64,000 nt of DNA, from assembly GCF_035918235.1 (NCBI RefSeq), contig NZ_CP109485.1, forward strand, positions 8,339,001 through 8,403,000. The letters run 5' to 3'. Below the pieces are notes generated by a model. That model was not told the DNA's origin. It saw only the letters and a program-made list of their open reading frames with translations, and made no database searches. Made by a program: the position numbers and the translations under genes. Positions 35,203 through 45,162 of this stretch are shown here, piece by piece. Origin of the DNA: Streptomyces sp. NBC_01445 (GTDB lineage Bacteria; Actinomycetota; Actinomycetes; Streptomycetales; Streptomycetaceae). Every line of letters starts with the position of its first letter. Position 1 is the stretch's first letter.

Positions 35203-37716
35203 CTACAGCTGGCCGACATCCGTGACGCGGACGACCGCACGGCCCTCCGCGTCGGACGCCTCGAGGTCGACCTCGGCGCTGATGCCCCAGTCGTGATCGC
35301 CATTCGGATCGGCGAACGTCTGGCGCACCCGCCACAGGCCGTGGGCGGCGTTCTCCTCGATCTGCAGCAGTTTCGGCCCGCGGGCGTCGGGACCGGTGCC
35401 GAGATCTTCGTACTCGTCCCAGTACTTGTCCATGGCCTCGCCCCAGGCGTCCGCGTCCCAGCCCGCGTCGGCGTCCAGCTCGCCCAGTTCGTCGACGTTG
35501 TCGAGGGCGGCCAGCTCGACCCGGCGGAACATGGCGTTGCGGACGAGCACACGGAACGCGCGCGCGTTCGCCGTGACCGGCTTGACCTGGTCGGCCTTCT
35601 CCTGGGCCTCCTCGGCCGTCATGACCTCGGGGTTGGCGAGCTGCTCCCACTCGTCGAGGAGGCTGGAGTCGACCTGGCGGACCATCTCGCCCAGCCAGGC
35701 GATCAGGTCTTCGAGGTCCTCGGACTTGAGGTCGTCGGGGACCGTGTGCTCAAGGGTCTTGTACGCGCCGGCGAGGTACCGCAGGACGATGCCCTCGGTG
35801 CGGGCGAGCTCGTAGAAGGACACGAACTCCGTGAAGGTCATGGCCCGTTCGTACATGTCGCGGATCACGGACTTCGGCGACAGCGGGTGGTCACCCACCC
35901 ACGGGTGGCTCCTGCGGTACACGTCGTACGCGTGGAAGAGCAGCTCCTCCAGGGGCTTCGGGTACGTGATGTCCTGGAGCCGCTCCATGCGGTCCTCGTA
36001 CTCGACGCCGTCGGACTTCATCGCCGCAACAGCCTCACCGCGCGCCTTGTTCTGCTGGGCGGCGAGGATCTGGCGCGGGTCGTCGAGCGTCGACTCCACG
36101 ACGGACACCATGTCGAGCGCGTACGACGGCGAGTCCGGGTCGAGCAGGTCGAACGAGGCGAGGGCGAACGTCGACAGCGGCTGGTTGAGCGCGAAGTCCT
36201 GCTGGAGATCGACCGTCAGCCGGACGATCCGGCCCGTGGAGTCGGGCTCGTCGAGCTTCTCGACGATGCCGCCGTCGAGGAGCGAGCGGTAGATGGCGAT
36301 CGCGCGGCGGATGTGCCGCAGCTGCTGCTTGCGTGGCTCGTGGTTGTCCTCGAGGAGGTGGCGCATGGCGGCGAAGGCGTTGCCGGGGCGGGCAATGACC
36401 GCGAGCAGCATCATGTGCGTCACCCGGAAGCGGGACGTCAGCGGCTCCGGAGCCGAGCCGATCAGTTTCTCGAAGGTGTTCTCAGTCCAGCCGACGAAGC
36501 CCTCGGGGGCCTTCTTGCGGACCACCTTGCGGCGCTTCTTCGGGTCGTCTCCCGCCTTCGTGAGCGCCTTCTCGTTCTCGATGACGTGCTCGGGCGCCTG
36601 CGCCACGACGAGGCCCGCCGTGTCGAAGCCGGCCCGCCCGGCCCGGCCCGCGATCTGGTGGAACTCCCGCGCGCGCAGGGTCCGCACCCGCGTTCCGTCG
36701 TACTTCGTCAGAGCGGTGAACAGGACGGTACGGATGGGCACGTTGACCCCCACGCCCAGCGTGTCCGTGCCGCAGATGACCTTCAAGAGGCCCGCCTGCG
36801 CGAGCTTCTCCACCAGGCGCCGGTACTTGGGCAGCATGCCCGCGTGGTGCACGCCGATCCCGTGCCGCACGTAGCGCGACAGATTGCGGCCGAACTTGGT
36901 GGTGAAGCGGAAGTTGCCGATCAGGTCGGCGATCTTCTCCTTCTCCTCGCGCGTGCACATGTTGATGCTCATGAGTGCCTGCGCCCGCTCGACGGCCTGC
37001 GCCTGTGTGAAGTGCACGATGTAGACCGGGGCCTGCCGGGTGTCGAGCAGCTCGGTCAGCGTCTCCGTGAGCGGCGTGAGCCGGTACTCGTAGGAAAGGG
37101 GAACCGGACGCGTCGCGGAGCTGACCACGGACGTGGGGCGGCCGGTCCGCCGCGTCAGGTCCTTCTCGAACATGGCGACGTCGCCGAGCGTCGCCGACAT
37201 CAGGATGAACTGCGCCTGGGGGAGTTCGAGCAGGGGAATCTGCCAGGCCCAGCCGCGGTCGCCCTCCGCGTAGAAGTGGAACTCGTCCATCACGACCTGG
37301 CCGATATCGGCCCGCGCCCCGTCGCGCAGCGCGATGGACGCGAGGATCTCGGCGGTGCAGCAGATCACGGGGGCGTCGGCGTTGACCGACGCATCACCCG
37401 TGAGCATGCCGACGTTCTCCGTGCCGAAGAGCTTGCACAGCTCGAAGAACTTCTCGGAGACCAGCGCCTTGATCGGTGCCGTGTAGAAGGTGACCTCGTC
37501 CCGTGCGAGGGCCGCGAAGTGGGCACCGGCGGCGATCATGCTCTTGCCGGATCCCGTGGGCGTCGAGACGATCACGTTCGCCCCCGACACCACCTCGATC
37601 AGCGCCTCCTCCTGGTGGGGATAGAGGGTGATCCCGCGCTCCACAGCCCACGACTCGAAAGCCTCGTAGAGGGCGTCGGGGTCGGCGGTCTGCGGCAGCT
37701 GATCGATAAGGGTCAC
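35203..37716 (-). CDS. Ski2-like RNA/DNA helicase with DUF3516 (HelY-type)
   Basis: 837 residues. Superfamily 2 helicase: Q-like YPHQEEAL, motif I STPTGSGKSMIAAGA, motif II MDEFHFYAEGDRG, motif III ILMSATLGD, and motif VI HQIAGRAGRAGFDTAG. The C-terminal half (about 540-837) matches the actinobacterial DUF3516 tail. GTG 37716 starts at VTLIDQLPQTADPDALYEAF; the longer upstream frame is out of family. Similar in layout to mycobacterial HelY. Probably acts in RNA or DNA metabolism; substrate not known. Confidence 0.88.
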   Translation of the reverse strand: MTLIDQLPQTADPDALYEAFESWAVERGITLYPHQEEALIEVVSGANVIVSTPTGSGKSMIAAGAHFAALARDEVTFYTAPIKALVSEKFFELCKLFGTENVGMLTGDASVNADAPVICCTAEILASIALRDGARADIGQVVMDEFHFYAEGDRGWAWQIPLLELPQAQFILMSATLGDVAMFEKDLTRRTGRPTSVVSSATRPVPLSYEYRLTPLTETLTELLDTRQAPVYIVHFTQAQAVERAQALMSINMCTREEKEKIADLIGNFRFTTKFGRNLSRYVRHGIGVHHAGMLPKYRRLVEKLAQAGLLKVICGTDTLGVGVNVPIRTVLFTALTKYDGTRVRTLRAREFHQIAGRAGRAGFDTAGLVVAQAPEHVIENEKALTKAGDDPKKRRKVVRKKAPEGFVGWTENTFEKLIGSAPEPLTSRFRVTHMMLLAVIARPGNAFAAMRHLLEDNHEPRKQQLRHIRRAIAIYRSLLDGGIVEKLDEPDSTGRIVRLTVDLQQDFALNQPLSTFALASFDLLDPDSPSYALDMVSVVESTLDDPRQILAAQQNKARGEAVAAMKSDGVEYEDRMERLQDITYPKPLEELLFHAYDVYRRSHPWVGDHPLSPKSVIRDMYERAMTFTEFVSFYELARTEGIVLRYLAGAYKTLEHTVPDDLKSEDLEDLIAWLGEMVRQVDSSLLDEWEQLANPEVMTAEEAQEKADQVKPVTANARAFRVLVRNAMFRRVELAALDNVDELGELDADAGWDADAWGEAMDKYWDEYEDLGTGPDARGPKLLQIEENAAHGLWRVRQTFADPNGDHDWGISAEVDLEASDAEGRAVVRVTDVGQL

Positions 37717-37873
37717 GCCCCCATCTTGCCTGCCTTCCGACCCGATCCGGCAATCGGTTGCCTGCACGAAGATCACGAAAGGTACGCTGTGGCGCCGACG
37801 GAGCGTCAGGACGTGGTGGCCCGGGTGGGGACAACTGGGCACCGACACAAGTGGAATGGGGCGGAACGCAGCC

Positions 37874-38668
37874 ATGATGGGACCGGCACACTCGCTGTCA
37901 GGAGCAGCGGCCTGGCTGGGGGTGGGCGCGGCCGCGGCCGCGACCGGACACCCCATGCCCTGGCCCGTCGTGCTCGTCGGGGCACTGATCTGCGCGGGCG
38001 CGGCCCTCGCCCCCGACCTGGACCACAAGGCGGCCACCATCTCGCGGGCCTTCGGCCCGGTGTCGCGCGGCCTGTGCGAGATCGTCGACAAGCTGTCGTA
38101 CGCGGTCTACAAGGCGACCCGTATGAAGGGCGACCCGCGCCGTTCCGGCGGACACCGCACCCTCACGCACACCTGGCTGTGGGCGGTCCTCATCGGCGCC
38201 GGCGCCTCCGCCGCGGCGATATTCGGCGGGCGCTGGGCGGTCCTCGCCCTCCTCTTCGTCCACATGGTGCTGGCCATCGAGGGCCTGCTGTGGCGGGCGG
38301 CACGCGGCTCCAGCAGCGATGTCCTGGTGTGGCTGCTCGCCGGGACCAGCGCCTGGATCCTCGCCGGAGTCCTCGACAAGCCGGGCAACGGGTCGGACTG
38401 GCTGTTCACGCAGCCCGGCCAGGAGTACCTGTGGCTGGGCCTGCCCATCGTCCTGGGCGCCCTCGTGCACGACATCGGGGACGCGCTCACGGTCTCCGGC
38501 TGCCCGGTCCTGTGGCCCATCCCCATCGGCCGCAAGCGCTGGTACCCGATCGGCCCGCCCAAGATGATGCGCTTCCGAGCGGGCAGCTGGGTCGAGCTCA
38601 AGGTGCTGATGCCGGTGTTCATGCTGCTCGGCGGAGTGGGGTGCGCGGCCGCGCTCAACGTCATCTGA
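37874..38668 (+). CDS. YdjM-family metal-dependent membrane hydrolase
   Basis: 264 residues. Integral membrane protein of the YdjM (LexA-binding, inner membrane-bound) family. Conserved metal-ligand motifs: APDLDHK, HRTLTHTW and LVHDIGDALT, between several hydrophobic helices. The start at 37874 (MMGPAHSLSGAAAWLG) is favoured by GGGGCGGA at 8 bp; ATG 37856 is possible. Divergent from the helicase gene across 157 bp. Substrate not known. Confidence 0.85.
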   Translation: MMGPAHSLSGAAAWLGVGAAAAATGHPMPWPVVLVGALICAGAALAPDLDHKAATISRAFGPVSRGLCEIVDKLSYAVYKATRMKGDPRRSGGHRTLTHTWLWAVLIGAGASAAAIFGGRWAVLALLFVHMVLAIEGLLWRAARGSSSDVLVWLLAGTSAWILAGVLDKPGNGSDWLFTQPGQEYLWLGLPIVLGALVHDIGDALTVSGCPVLWPIPIGRKRWYPIGPPKMMRFRAGSWVELKVLMPVFMLLGGVGCAAALNVI

Positions 38669-38761
38669 GCCGTCGCGCGCCCGTAGAGGGTGTCCGACGG
38701 GTCATGGCCGCAGTCGCGCCTGATCCGCCGGACACCCCTTGCTCCCTTGCCCCGCATGCGG

Positions 38762-40552
38762 TCACCCGTGCCAGGACCGCCACAGTGCCGCGTACGCGCC
38801 GTCGGCCGCGACCAGCTGGTCATGGCTGCCGAGCTCCCTGATCCGCCCCTCCTCGACCACGGCGATCACATCCGCGTCGTGCGCGGTGTGCAGCCGGTGG
38901 GCGATGGCGACGACCGTGCGGCCGTCCAGGACCCTGCCGAGCGAACGCTCCAGGTTCCTGGCCGCCCGGGGATCGAGCAGCGAGGTCGCCTCGTCCAGGA
39001 CCAGGGTGTGCGGATCGGCGAGGACCAGGCGGGCCAGGGCGATCTGCTGGGCCTGTGCCGGGGTCAGGGCCACCGCGCCCGAGCCGACCTCGGTGTCGAG
39101 GCCCCCGTCGAGCGCCCGCGCCCAGCCGTCCGCGTCGACCGCGCCAAGGGCCGCCCACAGCTCGCCGTCCTCGGCCCCGGTGCGGGCCAGCCGCAGATTG
39201 TCGCGCAGGGAGCCGACGAATACGTGGTGCTCCTGGTTGACCAGCGCCACGTGCGAGCGCACGCGCTCGGCGGGCATCCGGGAGAGCTCGGCGCCCCCCA
39301 ACGTGACCTGGCCGGCCCGCGGCGCGTAGATCCCGGCGAGGAGCCGGCCGAGCGTGGACTTGCCCGCTCCGGACGGCCCGACCAGGGCGAGCCGCGTCCC
39401 CGGCCGCACGTCGAGCGACACCTCGCGCAGCACGTCGACGCCCGCCCGGTACCCGAAGTGAACGTCGTCGGCCTGCACGTGCCGTCCGTCCGGCGCCACC
39501 GTGGCGTCGCCTGCGTCAGGCTCGATGTCCCGGACCCCCACGAGCCGGGCCAGCGACACCTGGGCGACCTGGAGCTCGTCGTACCAGCGCAGGATCAGGC
39601 CCAGCGGGTCGACCAGCATCTGGGCGATCAGCGCGCCCGTGGTCAGCTGCCCGACGCCGATCCAGCCCTGAAGTACGAAGACTCCGCCGATCAGGAGCAC
39701 CGCGCACAGGACTGTCACGTGCGTGGCGTTGATGACCGGGAAGAACACCGACCGCAGATAGAGCGTGTAGCGCTCCCACGCCGTCCACTCCTTGACCCGC
39801 TGGTCGGACATCCCCACGCGGCGGGCGCCGAGCCGGTGCGCCTCGATGGTGCGCCCGGCGTCGACGGTCTCCGCGAGGGCCGCGGCCACCGCGGCGTAGC
39901 CGGCGGCCTCCGAGCGGTATGCGGACGGGGCCCGCTTGAAGTACCAGCGGCAGCCGACGACGAGCAGCGGTACCGCGACGAGGACCGCCGGTGCCAGTGG
40001 CGGAGCGGTCACGGCGAGACCGCCGAGGAGCAGCCCCACCCACACGACGCCGATGGACAGCTGGGGAACGGCCTCGCGCATCGCGTTGGCCAGCCGGTCG
40101 ATGTCGGTGGTGATGCGCGAGAGGAGGTCACCGGTGCCGGCCCGTTCGAGCACGCCGGGCGGCAGACCCACCGCGCGCACGAGGAAGTCCTCACGCAGGT
40201 CCGCCAGCATCCGCTCGCCGAGCATCGCGCCCCGCAGCCGCACCTGCCGTACGAACACGGCCTGGACGACGAGCGCGACGACGAACACGGTGATGGTGCT
40301 GCCCAGATGCTCCACGCGCAGCCGGTCCGTGCCGTCCGAGACGTCCTGGACCAGGGCGCCGAGCAGGTAGGGGCCGACCATCGACGCCACGACGGCGATC
40401 GTGTTCACGCCGATGAGCAGCAGAAACGCTCGCCGGTGCCGCTGGTACAGCTCGCGGACGTAGGACCGTACGGTCGCCGGGGCACCGACGGGCAGCGTGT
40501 TCGCCGTGGTCGGGGCCGCCGGGTCGTAGGCCGGTGGCGCCAGGCCGATCAT
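38762..40552 (-). CDS. ABC exporter half-transporter with intact Walker A but degenerate signature
   Basis: 596 residues: six-helix exporter membrane domain (about 1-330) and one nucleotide domain. Walker A VGPSGAGKST, Walker B TLVLDEATS and H-loop AIAHRL are intact, but the signature is ALTPAQAQQIALAR instead of LSGGQ. It overlaps its partner by four bases (ATGA), is translated after it, and almost certainly forms a heterodimer with it. Cargo unknown; a charged substrate or drug is possible. Confidence 0.9.
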   Translation of the reverse strand: MIGLAPPAYDPAAPTTANTLPVGAPATVRSYVRELYQRHRRAFLLLIGVNTIAVVASMVGPYLLGALVQDVSDGTDRLRVEHLGSTITVFVVALVVQAVFVRQVRLRGAMLGERMLADLREDFLVRAVGLPPGVLERAGTGDLLSRITTDIDRLANAMREAVPQLSIGVVWVGLLLGGLAVTAPPLAPAVLVAVPLLVVGCRWYFKRAPSAYRSEAAGYAAVAAALAETVDAGRTIEAHRLGARRVGMSDQRVKEWTAWERYTLYLRSVFFPVINATHVTVLCAVLLIGGVFVLQGWIGVGQLTTGALIAQMLVDPLGLILRWYDELQVAQVSLARLVGVRDIEPDAGDATVAPDGRHVQADDVHFGYRAGVDVLREVSLDVRPGTRLALVGPSGAGKSTLGRLLAGIYAPRAGQVTLGGAELSRMPAERVRSHVALVNQEHHVFVGSLRDNLRLARTGAEDGELWAALGAVDADGWARALDGGLDTEVGSGAVALTPAQAQQIALARLVLADPHTLVLDEATSLLDPRAARNLERSLGRVLDGRTVVAIAHRLHTAHDADVIAVVEEGRIRELGSHDQLVAADGAYAALWRSWHG

Positions 40553-42429
40553 GCCGTCTCCTCGATCTCGGTGAGTTCTGCGATGCCGGGGTCGCCGATG
40601 CCGGGTTCGCCGCGCAGAGGGGTGCCGCCGTTCTGGGACAGGGCCGCCGACGCCGCCTCTTCGTCGGTCTCGCGGGTCACGACGGCCCGGTACCGGGGCT
40701 CGGTGAGCACCAGCTCCCGGTGCTCACCGACCGCCGCGACCGTGCCCTCGTGGACCAGGACGACCCGATCGGCACGATCGAGCAGCAGCGGGGACGAGGT
40801 GAGCACCACGGTCGTACGCCCACTGCGCAGCGCCCGCAGGCCGTCGGCGATCCTGGCCTCGGTGTGGGAGTCGACGGCGGACGTCGGCTCGTCGAGGACC
40901 AGTGCCTCCGGGTCGGTGACCAGGGACCGCGCAAGAGCGAGCCGCTGCCGCTGGCCTCCGGAGAGGGAACGGCCGCGCTCGGTGATCCGCGCGTTCATCG
41001 GGTCGTCGTCCAGCGACGCCTGCGAGAGCGCGTCCAGTACGTCGGCGCACTGCGCCGCGGCCAGAGCCGCCTCGGGGCGTACGGATCCCGAGGAGGGGAC
41101 ATCGAGCAGTTCGGCGAGCGTGCCGGACAGCAGCACGGGGTCCTTGTCCTGGACGAGGACGGCGGTGCGGGCCGTGTCCAGGGGCAGCTCGTCGAGCGGC
41201 ACCCCGCCGAGCAGCACGGAGGGCAGGGAGCCCGGATCCGAACTCGGATCCGAACCGGTCCCGCTGTCCGCGTCCGTGGGGTGTCCCCCAAGCCGGTCCG
41301 CGAGCCGGCCCGCGAGATCCGGGTCGCCGCACACCACTGCGGTGAACAGGCCCTCGGGGGCCAGCAGCCCCGTCACCGGGTCGTACAGGTCTCCGGCCGG
41401 TGCCTCGGCGGTGCGGAGTCCGCCCGGCTCCGTGACCCGTTCGATGGAGAGGACGCGTGCCGCGCGCTGGGCCGAGGGGCGCGAGAAGGAGTACGCCATG
41501 GCGATCTCCTCGAAGTGCCGCAGCGGGTAGTTGAGGATCATCACGGCGCTGTACACGGTGACGAGTTCACCGACGGTGATCCGGCCCTGGCGGGCCAGCT
41601 CGATGCCGTACCAGACGACCGCGATCAGCAGCAGGCCCGGCAGCAGTACCTGGACCGCGGAGATCAGGGACCACATGCGGGCGCTGCGGACGGCGGCCGT
41701 GCGGACCTCCTGCGAAGCGCGGCGGTAGCGGTCGAGGAACAACTCCTCGCCGCCGATGCCGCGCAGGACCCGCAGCCCCGCGACGGTGTCCGAAGCGAGT
41801 TCCGTGGCGCGGCCCGCCTTCTCGCGCTGCTGGTCGGCACGGCGGGTGGCGCGGGGGAGGAGCGGCAGGACGGCGAGCGCGAGGACCGGCATGCCGATCG
41901 CGACGACGATGCCGAGCGCCGGTTGGTAGAGGACGAGCCCGACGCAGACCACGACGACGGTGAGCGCGGCGGCGGCGAAGCGCGAGAGCGCCTCGACGAA
42001 CCAGCCGATCTTCTCGACGTCGCCCGTGGAGACGGCGACGACCTCACCGGCGGCGACCCGCCGGGTCAGCGCGGCGCCCAGTGCCGCGGTCCTGCGGGCG
42101 AGGAGCTGCTGCACCCGGGCCGCCGCGGTGATCCAGTTGGTGACCGCCGTCCGGTGCAGCATCGTGTCGCCGAGGGCGAGCGAGGCGCCGAGGAGCAGGA
42201 TCAGCCCGCCCGCGAGAGCGAGCCGAGAGCCGGAGCCGTCGACCACGGCCTGCACGGCGAAGCCGACACCGTAGGGAAGGGAGGCGACGGACAGGAAGTG
42301 CAGGAGTCCCCAGGAGAGGGACTTGAGCTGGCCGCCGAGCTGGTTCCGGCCGAGCCAGAGCAGGAAACGGGGGCCGGAGCGGGCATCAGGCAGGCCCGGG
42401 TCGGGATACGGAAGATCGTGGATCTGCAT
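40549..42429 (-). CDS. ABC exporter half-transporter with degenerate Walker A and H-loop
   Basis: 626 residues: membrane domain (about 30-330) and nucleotide domain. The signature LSGGQRQRLALARSLV and Walker B LVLDEPTSAVD are normal, but the Walker A position reads VVCGDPDLAGRLAD, lacking the GKS lysine, and the H-loop reads VVLTSSPLLL without its histidine. An acidic, Ser/Asp-rich insertion (SGTGSDPSSDPGSLPS) follows. It complements the partner at 38762, so the pair has one competent ATP site. First in a two-gene operon. Confidence 0.9.
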   Translation of the reverse strand: MQIHDLPYPDPGLPDARSGPRFLLWLGRNQLGGQLKSLSWGLLHFLSVASLPYGVGFAVQAVVDGSGSRLALAGGLILLLGASLALGDTMLHRTAVTNWITAAARVQQLLARRTAALGAALTRRVAAGEVVAVSTGDVEKIGWFVEALSRFAAAALTVVVVCVGLVLYQPALGIVVAIGMPVLALAVLPLLPRATRRADQQREKAGRATELASDTVAGLRVLRGIGGEELFLDRYRRASQEVRTAAVRSARMWSLISAVQVLLPGLLLIAVVWYGIELARQGRITVGELVTVYSAVMILNYPLRHFEEIAMAYSFSRPSAQRAARVLSIERVTEPGGLRTAEAPAGDLYDPVTGLLAPEGLFTAVVCGDPDLAGRLADRLGGHPTDADSGTGSDPSSDPGSLPSVLLGGVPLDELPLDTARTAVLVQDKDPVLLSGTLAELLDVPSSGSVRPEAALAAAQCADVLDALSQASLDDDPMNARITERGRSLSGGQRQRLALARSLVTDPEALVLDEPTSAVDSHTEARIADGLRALRSGRTTVVLTSSPLLLDRADRVVLVHEGTVAAVGEHRELVLTEPRYRAVVTRETDEEAASAALSQNGGTPLRGEPGIGDPGIAELTEIEETA

Positions 42430-42607
42430 GACGTCCCAGGGCTCGGAAGGGGAGAGCGAAGTCGGGGGTACGGACGGAACAAACCGTGCAAGGTTCGCGG
42501 GATTCAGGCACTGGAGGCAAACGGTTTTCCGCCGTGGGGCAAAGTTTCGGCCCGCGTTCGACGCCCGGGGCAGGGCCGGTCGGGGTCACCTGGTGCGTGG
42601 TGCGACC

Positions 42608-43363
42608 ATGGACCGTATGCGTAACGCGGGTGCGGTTCGAACGGCGGTCGCTGCGGCGGCCTGCAGCGTCCTTCTCATGACCCTGTCCGCTTGCGGTGGT
42701 TCGAGCGGGGGCGACGGGACCGGGCGCAAGGCCGGGCCGGGCTCGGCCGGCACTCGGCAGGAGGACCGCCCCGCCGTCGACCTCACACGCATTCCCGACG
42801 TCGGTGACCAGCTCCAGTCAAAGATCCCGCAGAATGCGGGACAGGTCATCGCGGTCTACGGCGACGGCAAGAACTCCGGTGACTCGACCGTCGTGCTCTA
42901 CACGAAGTCCGGTTCCACCTGGGACAAGACGCACAGCTGGCCCGCGCACAACGGCAAGAAGGGCTGGACCGCCGACCACCGCGAGGGCGACAAGCGCAGC
43001 CCCATAGGGGTGTTCACCCTCACCGACGCGGGCGGGGTGCTCGCCGACCCGGGCGCGAAGCTGCCGTACACGCAGGCCGCGTCGTTCCAGGCCCCGCACT
43101 ACTGGGCCAAGTCGCACTGGCACGACTTCGACTACGTCATCGCCATCGACTACAACCGAGTGAAGGGCACCGCGCCGAACGACCCGACCCGGCCCGAGGG
43201 GCAGACCAAGGGCGGCAGCATCTGGCTCCACATGGACCACGGCAGCGGCACGTCGGCGTGCGTGAGCCTGTCGAAGTCCGGCATGGAGTACCTGTTGCGC
43301 ACAATCGACCCGAAGCAGCACCCGGTCGTGGTGATGGGCGACAAGGCGTCACTGAAGAGCTGA
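42608..43363 (+). CDS. L,D-transpeptidase-like lipoprotein
   Basis: 251 residues. Lipoprotein signal with lipobox TLSAC (Cys about 29), a Gly/Ser linker, then a YkuD-type fold: RSPIGVFTLTDAGG, HDFDYVIAIDYNR, and the catalytic His/Cys region WLHMDHGSGTSACVSLSKSGMEYLL. The HGSGTSAC spacing is a variant of HxGT...SxGC. It would act at the outer membrane face on peptidoglycan. ATG 42608 or 42617; divergent from the ABC exporter genes. Confidence 0.82.
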   Translation: MDRMRNAGAVRTAVAAAACSVLLMTLSACGGSSGGDGTGRKAGPGSAGTRQEDRPAVDLTRIPDVGDQLQSKIPQNAGQVIAVYGDGKNSGDSTVVLYTKSGSTWDKTHSWPAHNGKKGWTADHREGDKRSPIGVFTLTDAGGVLADPGAKLPYTQAASFQAPHYWAKSHWHDFDYVIAIDYNRVKGTAPNDPTRPEGQTKGGSIWLHMDHGSGTSACVSLSKSGMEYLLRTIDPKQHPVVVMGDKASLKS

Positions 43364-43414
43364 CGCGACACCAGGCACCGGCGCCGGCCTGACCTGGCAT
43401 GGGGGAGGGGGCTG

Positions 43415-43443
43415 TTGCGGGCGTCGCGTCCGCCCCGTACAAC
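43415..43443 (+). promoter_or_regulatory. Promoter of the PNGase A-like gene, leaderless
   Basis: TTGCGG (43415-43420) and TACAAC (43438-43443) are separated by exactly 17 bp, with the ATG 7 bp past the -10. Transcription would start at or just before the ATG; no ribosome site is present, which suits a leaderless mRNA. Confidence 0.6.
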
Positions 43444-43450
43444 ACCCCTC

Positions 43451-45133
43451 ATGAGAAGACGCGTCATGTCCATGCTGGCCGCGGTGACCCTCGCGGCCGC
43501 TGCCCTCGCCGGACAGGCCCCCGCGGCATCCGCCGAAGCCCGTCCCGTCGAGGCCTCCGCCGAAGCCCGCCCCGCCGAGGCCTCCGCCGACAGCCGTCCC
43601 ACCGCACTCCAACCAGCCGACACGCCAACGGAGTTCGGCTCCGACTGGCACGACCCGATCACCGCCACACCGCCCGTGGCCAAGCCCGCCACCAAGTCCT
43701 GCCGCGTGGCTCTCGCGGAGACCGAGTTCCGTGACTTCACGCCCTACGAGGGCAGTTACACCCCGCCCAAGGGCTGCGGCGACCGGTGGAGCAAGGTCGT
43801 CCTGCGCCTCGAAGGCAAGGTCAAGGGGCGGCAGTTCGACCGTCTCGGCTATCTGCACATCGGTGGCGTGGAAGTCCTGCGCACCTCCACCCCCGAGCCC
43901 TCGCCCGACGGCATCGCCTGGAATGTGGAAAAGGACGTCACCCGCTACAGCGACACCCTGCGGGCCGACCAGCCGGTCGAGATGCTGATAGGCAACGTTG
44001 TCGACGACACGTACACCGGCGTCATCGAGGTCAAGGCCACCCTCACCTTCTACGCCGCCGAGCCGCACGTGAAGCGGCAGCCCGCCACGGACACCCCCGA
44101 CCGCGTGCTCACGCTCGACCAGGGCAGACTCACCACCCCGCGCAACAGCGAGCGCATCGTCGCCGAGGTGTACGCCACCGGATCGGGCGGTGGCTGCGAG
44201 GAGTTCTGGTACCTGGCGGTGCCGAACGAGGTCCCGTACTCGTGCAAGGCGGACGGCGGCCCGTACCGCGAGGTGCAGATCTCCGTCGACGGCCAACTGG
44301 CGGGTATCGCCTCGCCGTTCCCGAACGTCTGGACGGGCGGCTGGTCCAACCCCTTCCTGTGGTACGTGATTCCGGCTCCCGGAGCCTTCGACGTCCGGCC
44401 CCTCCAGTACGACCTGACGCCGTTCGCCGGGCTCCTGGACGACGGCCGTCCGCACCAGGTCGACGTCTCCGTCGTGGGTGTCCCGAAGGGCCAGAGCGGC
44501 TGGAGCGTCCCGGTCAACGTGCTCGTCTGGCAGGACGGCGGGAGTGCGCGCGTCACCGGCGCGCTGACCGGCCACAAGGAGAGCGAGCCGGACAGCTCGA
44601 CGACGTACACGCCCGGCACGGACGAGTACCGCCTCGACGCGAAGGGCGGGCACAGGCTGACGGTGTCCGGCTACGTGAACACCTCGCACGGCCGCGTCGC
44701 CACCACCGTCACCCGGGACCTCACCAGCACGTCCACGCACCGCTGGACCGAGGGCGAGAACAACGACGCGCTGAAGGGGACTTGGACCGATCGCCAGACC
44801 GTCGTCTCCGGCCACCACACCCTTCGCACCAACCGGGCCTACACGATGGACGGCGCCACCACGCTCGACGCGGACAACCGGCTGCGGACCGTGATCGACC
44901 TCGGTGACCGGGCCGCGACGGGACGGGCCACGGGCTCGGGCCGCACGGCGTGGACGGTCCTCGACGACACCTACGCGGGTGACGCCTCGTACACGGCGAA
45001 CGTTCCGCGTGACCAACGGCACGCTGTGGGCATCAGCCGTGAGCGATACCGTCTGACCAGCCCCGATGGCTGCTACGACCGCGAGCTGGCCACGGCGCAG
45101 GGTGCGCTGACGGTGGACCGCAGACGCTGCTGA
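43451..45133 (+). CDS. Secreted peptide-N4-(N-acetyl-beta-glucosaminyl)asparagine amidase A-like protein
   Basis: 560 residues. Probably cleaves N-glycans from asparagine of glycoproteins. The Sec signal ([28 protein letters not shown]) is followed by a repeat of (V)EASAEARPA. PNGase A family blocks: EFRDFTPYEGSYTPPKGCGDRWSKVVLRLEGK, HIGGVEVLRTSTPEPSPDGIAWNVEKDVTRYSD, MLIGNVVDDTYTGVIEVKATLTFY, and SNPFLWYVIPAPGAFDV. The C-terminal part is beta-rich. It ends in a cysteine. It is probably secreted; activity is inferred from family membership. Confidence 0.87.
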   Translation: MRRRVMSMLAAVTLAAAALAGQAPAASAEARPVEASAEARPAEASADSRPTALQPADTPTEFGSDWHDPITATPPVAKPATKSCRVALAETEFRDFTPYEGSYTPPKGCGDRWSKVVLRLEGKVKGRQFDRLGYLHIGGVEVLRTSTPEPSPDGIAWNVEKDVTRYSDTLRADQPVEMLIGNVVDDTYTGVIEVKATLTFYAAEPHVKRQPATDTPDRVLTLDQGRLTTPRNSERIVAEVYATGSGGGCEEFWYLAVPNEVPYSCKADGGPYREVQISVDGQLAGIASPFPNVWTGGWSNPFLWYVIPAPGAFDVRPLQYDLTPFAGLLDDGRPHQVDVSVVGVPKGQSGWSVPVNVLVWQDGGSARVTGALTGHKESEPDSSTTYTPGTDEYRLDAKGGHRLTVSGYVNTSHGRVATTVTRDLTSTSTHRWTEGENNDALKGTWTDRQTVVSGHHTLRTNRAYTMDGATTLDADNRLRTVIDLGDRAATGRATGSGRTAWTVLDDTYAGDASYTANVPRDQRHAVGISRERYRLTSPDGCYDRELATAQGALTVDRRRC

Positions 45134-45162
45134 GGGGCGCGGGCGCAGGCACGCCCTCCGGC

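Noticed and set aside
34807..38841. 1344-codon open frame on the plus strand
   Set aside because: It runs antisense to the thioesterase and Ski2-like helicase genes and is an artefact of high GC content at third positions; its sequence is Arg/Val/Gly-rich and matches nothing recognisable.
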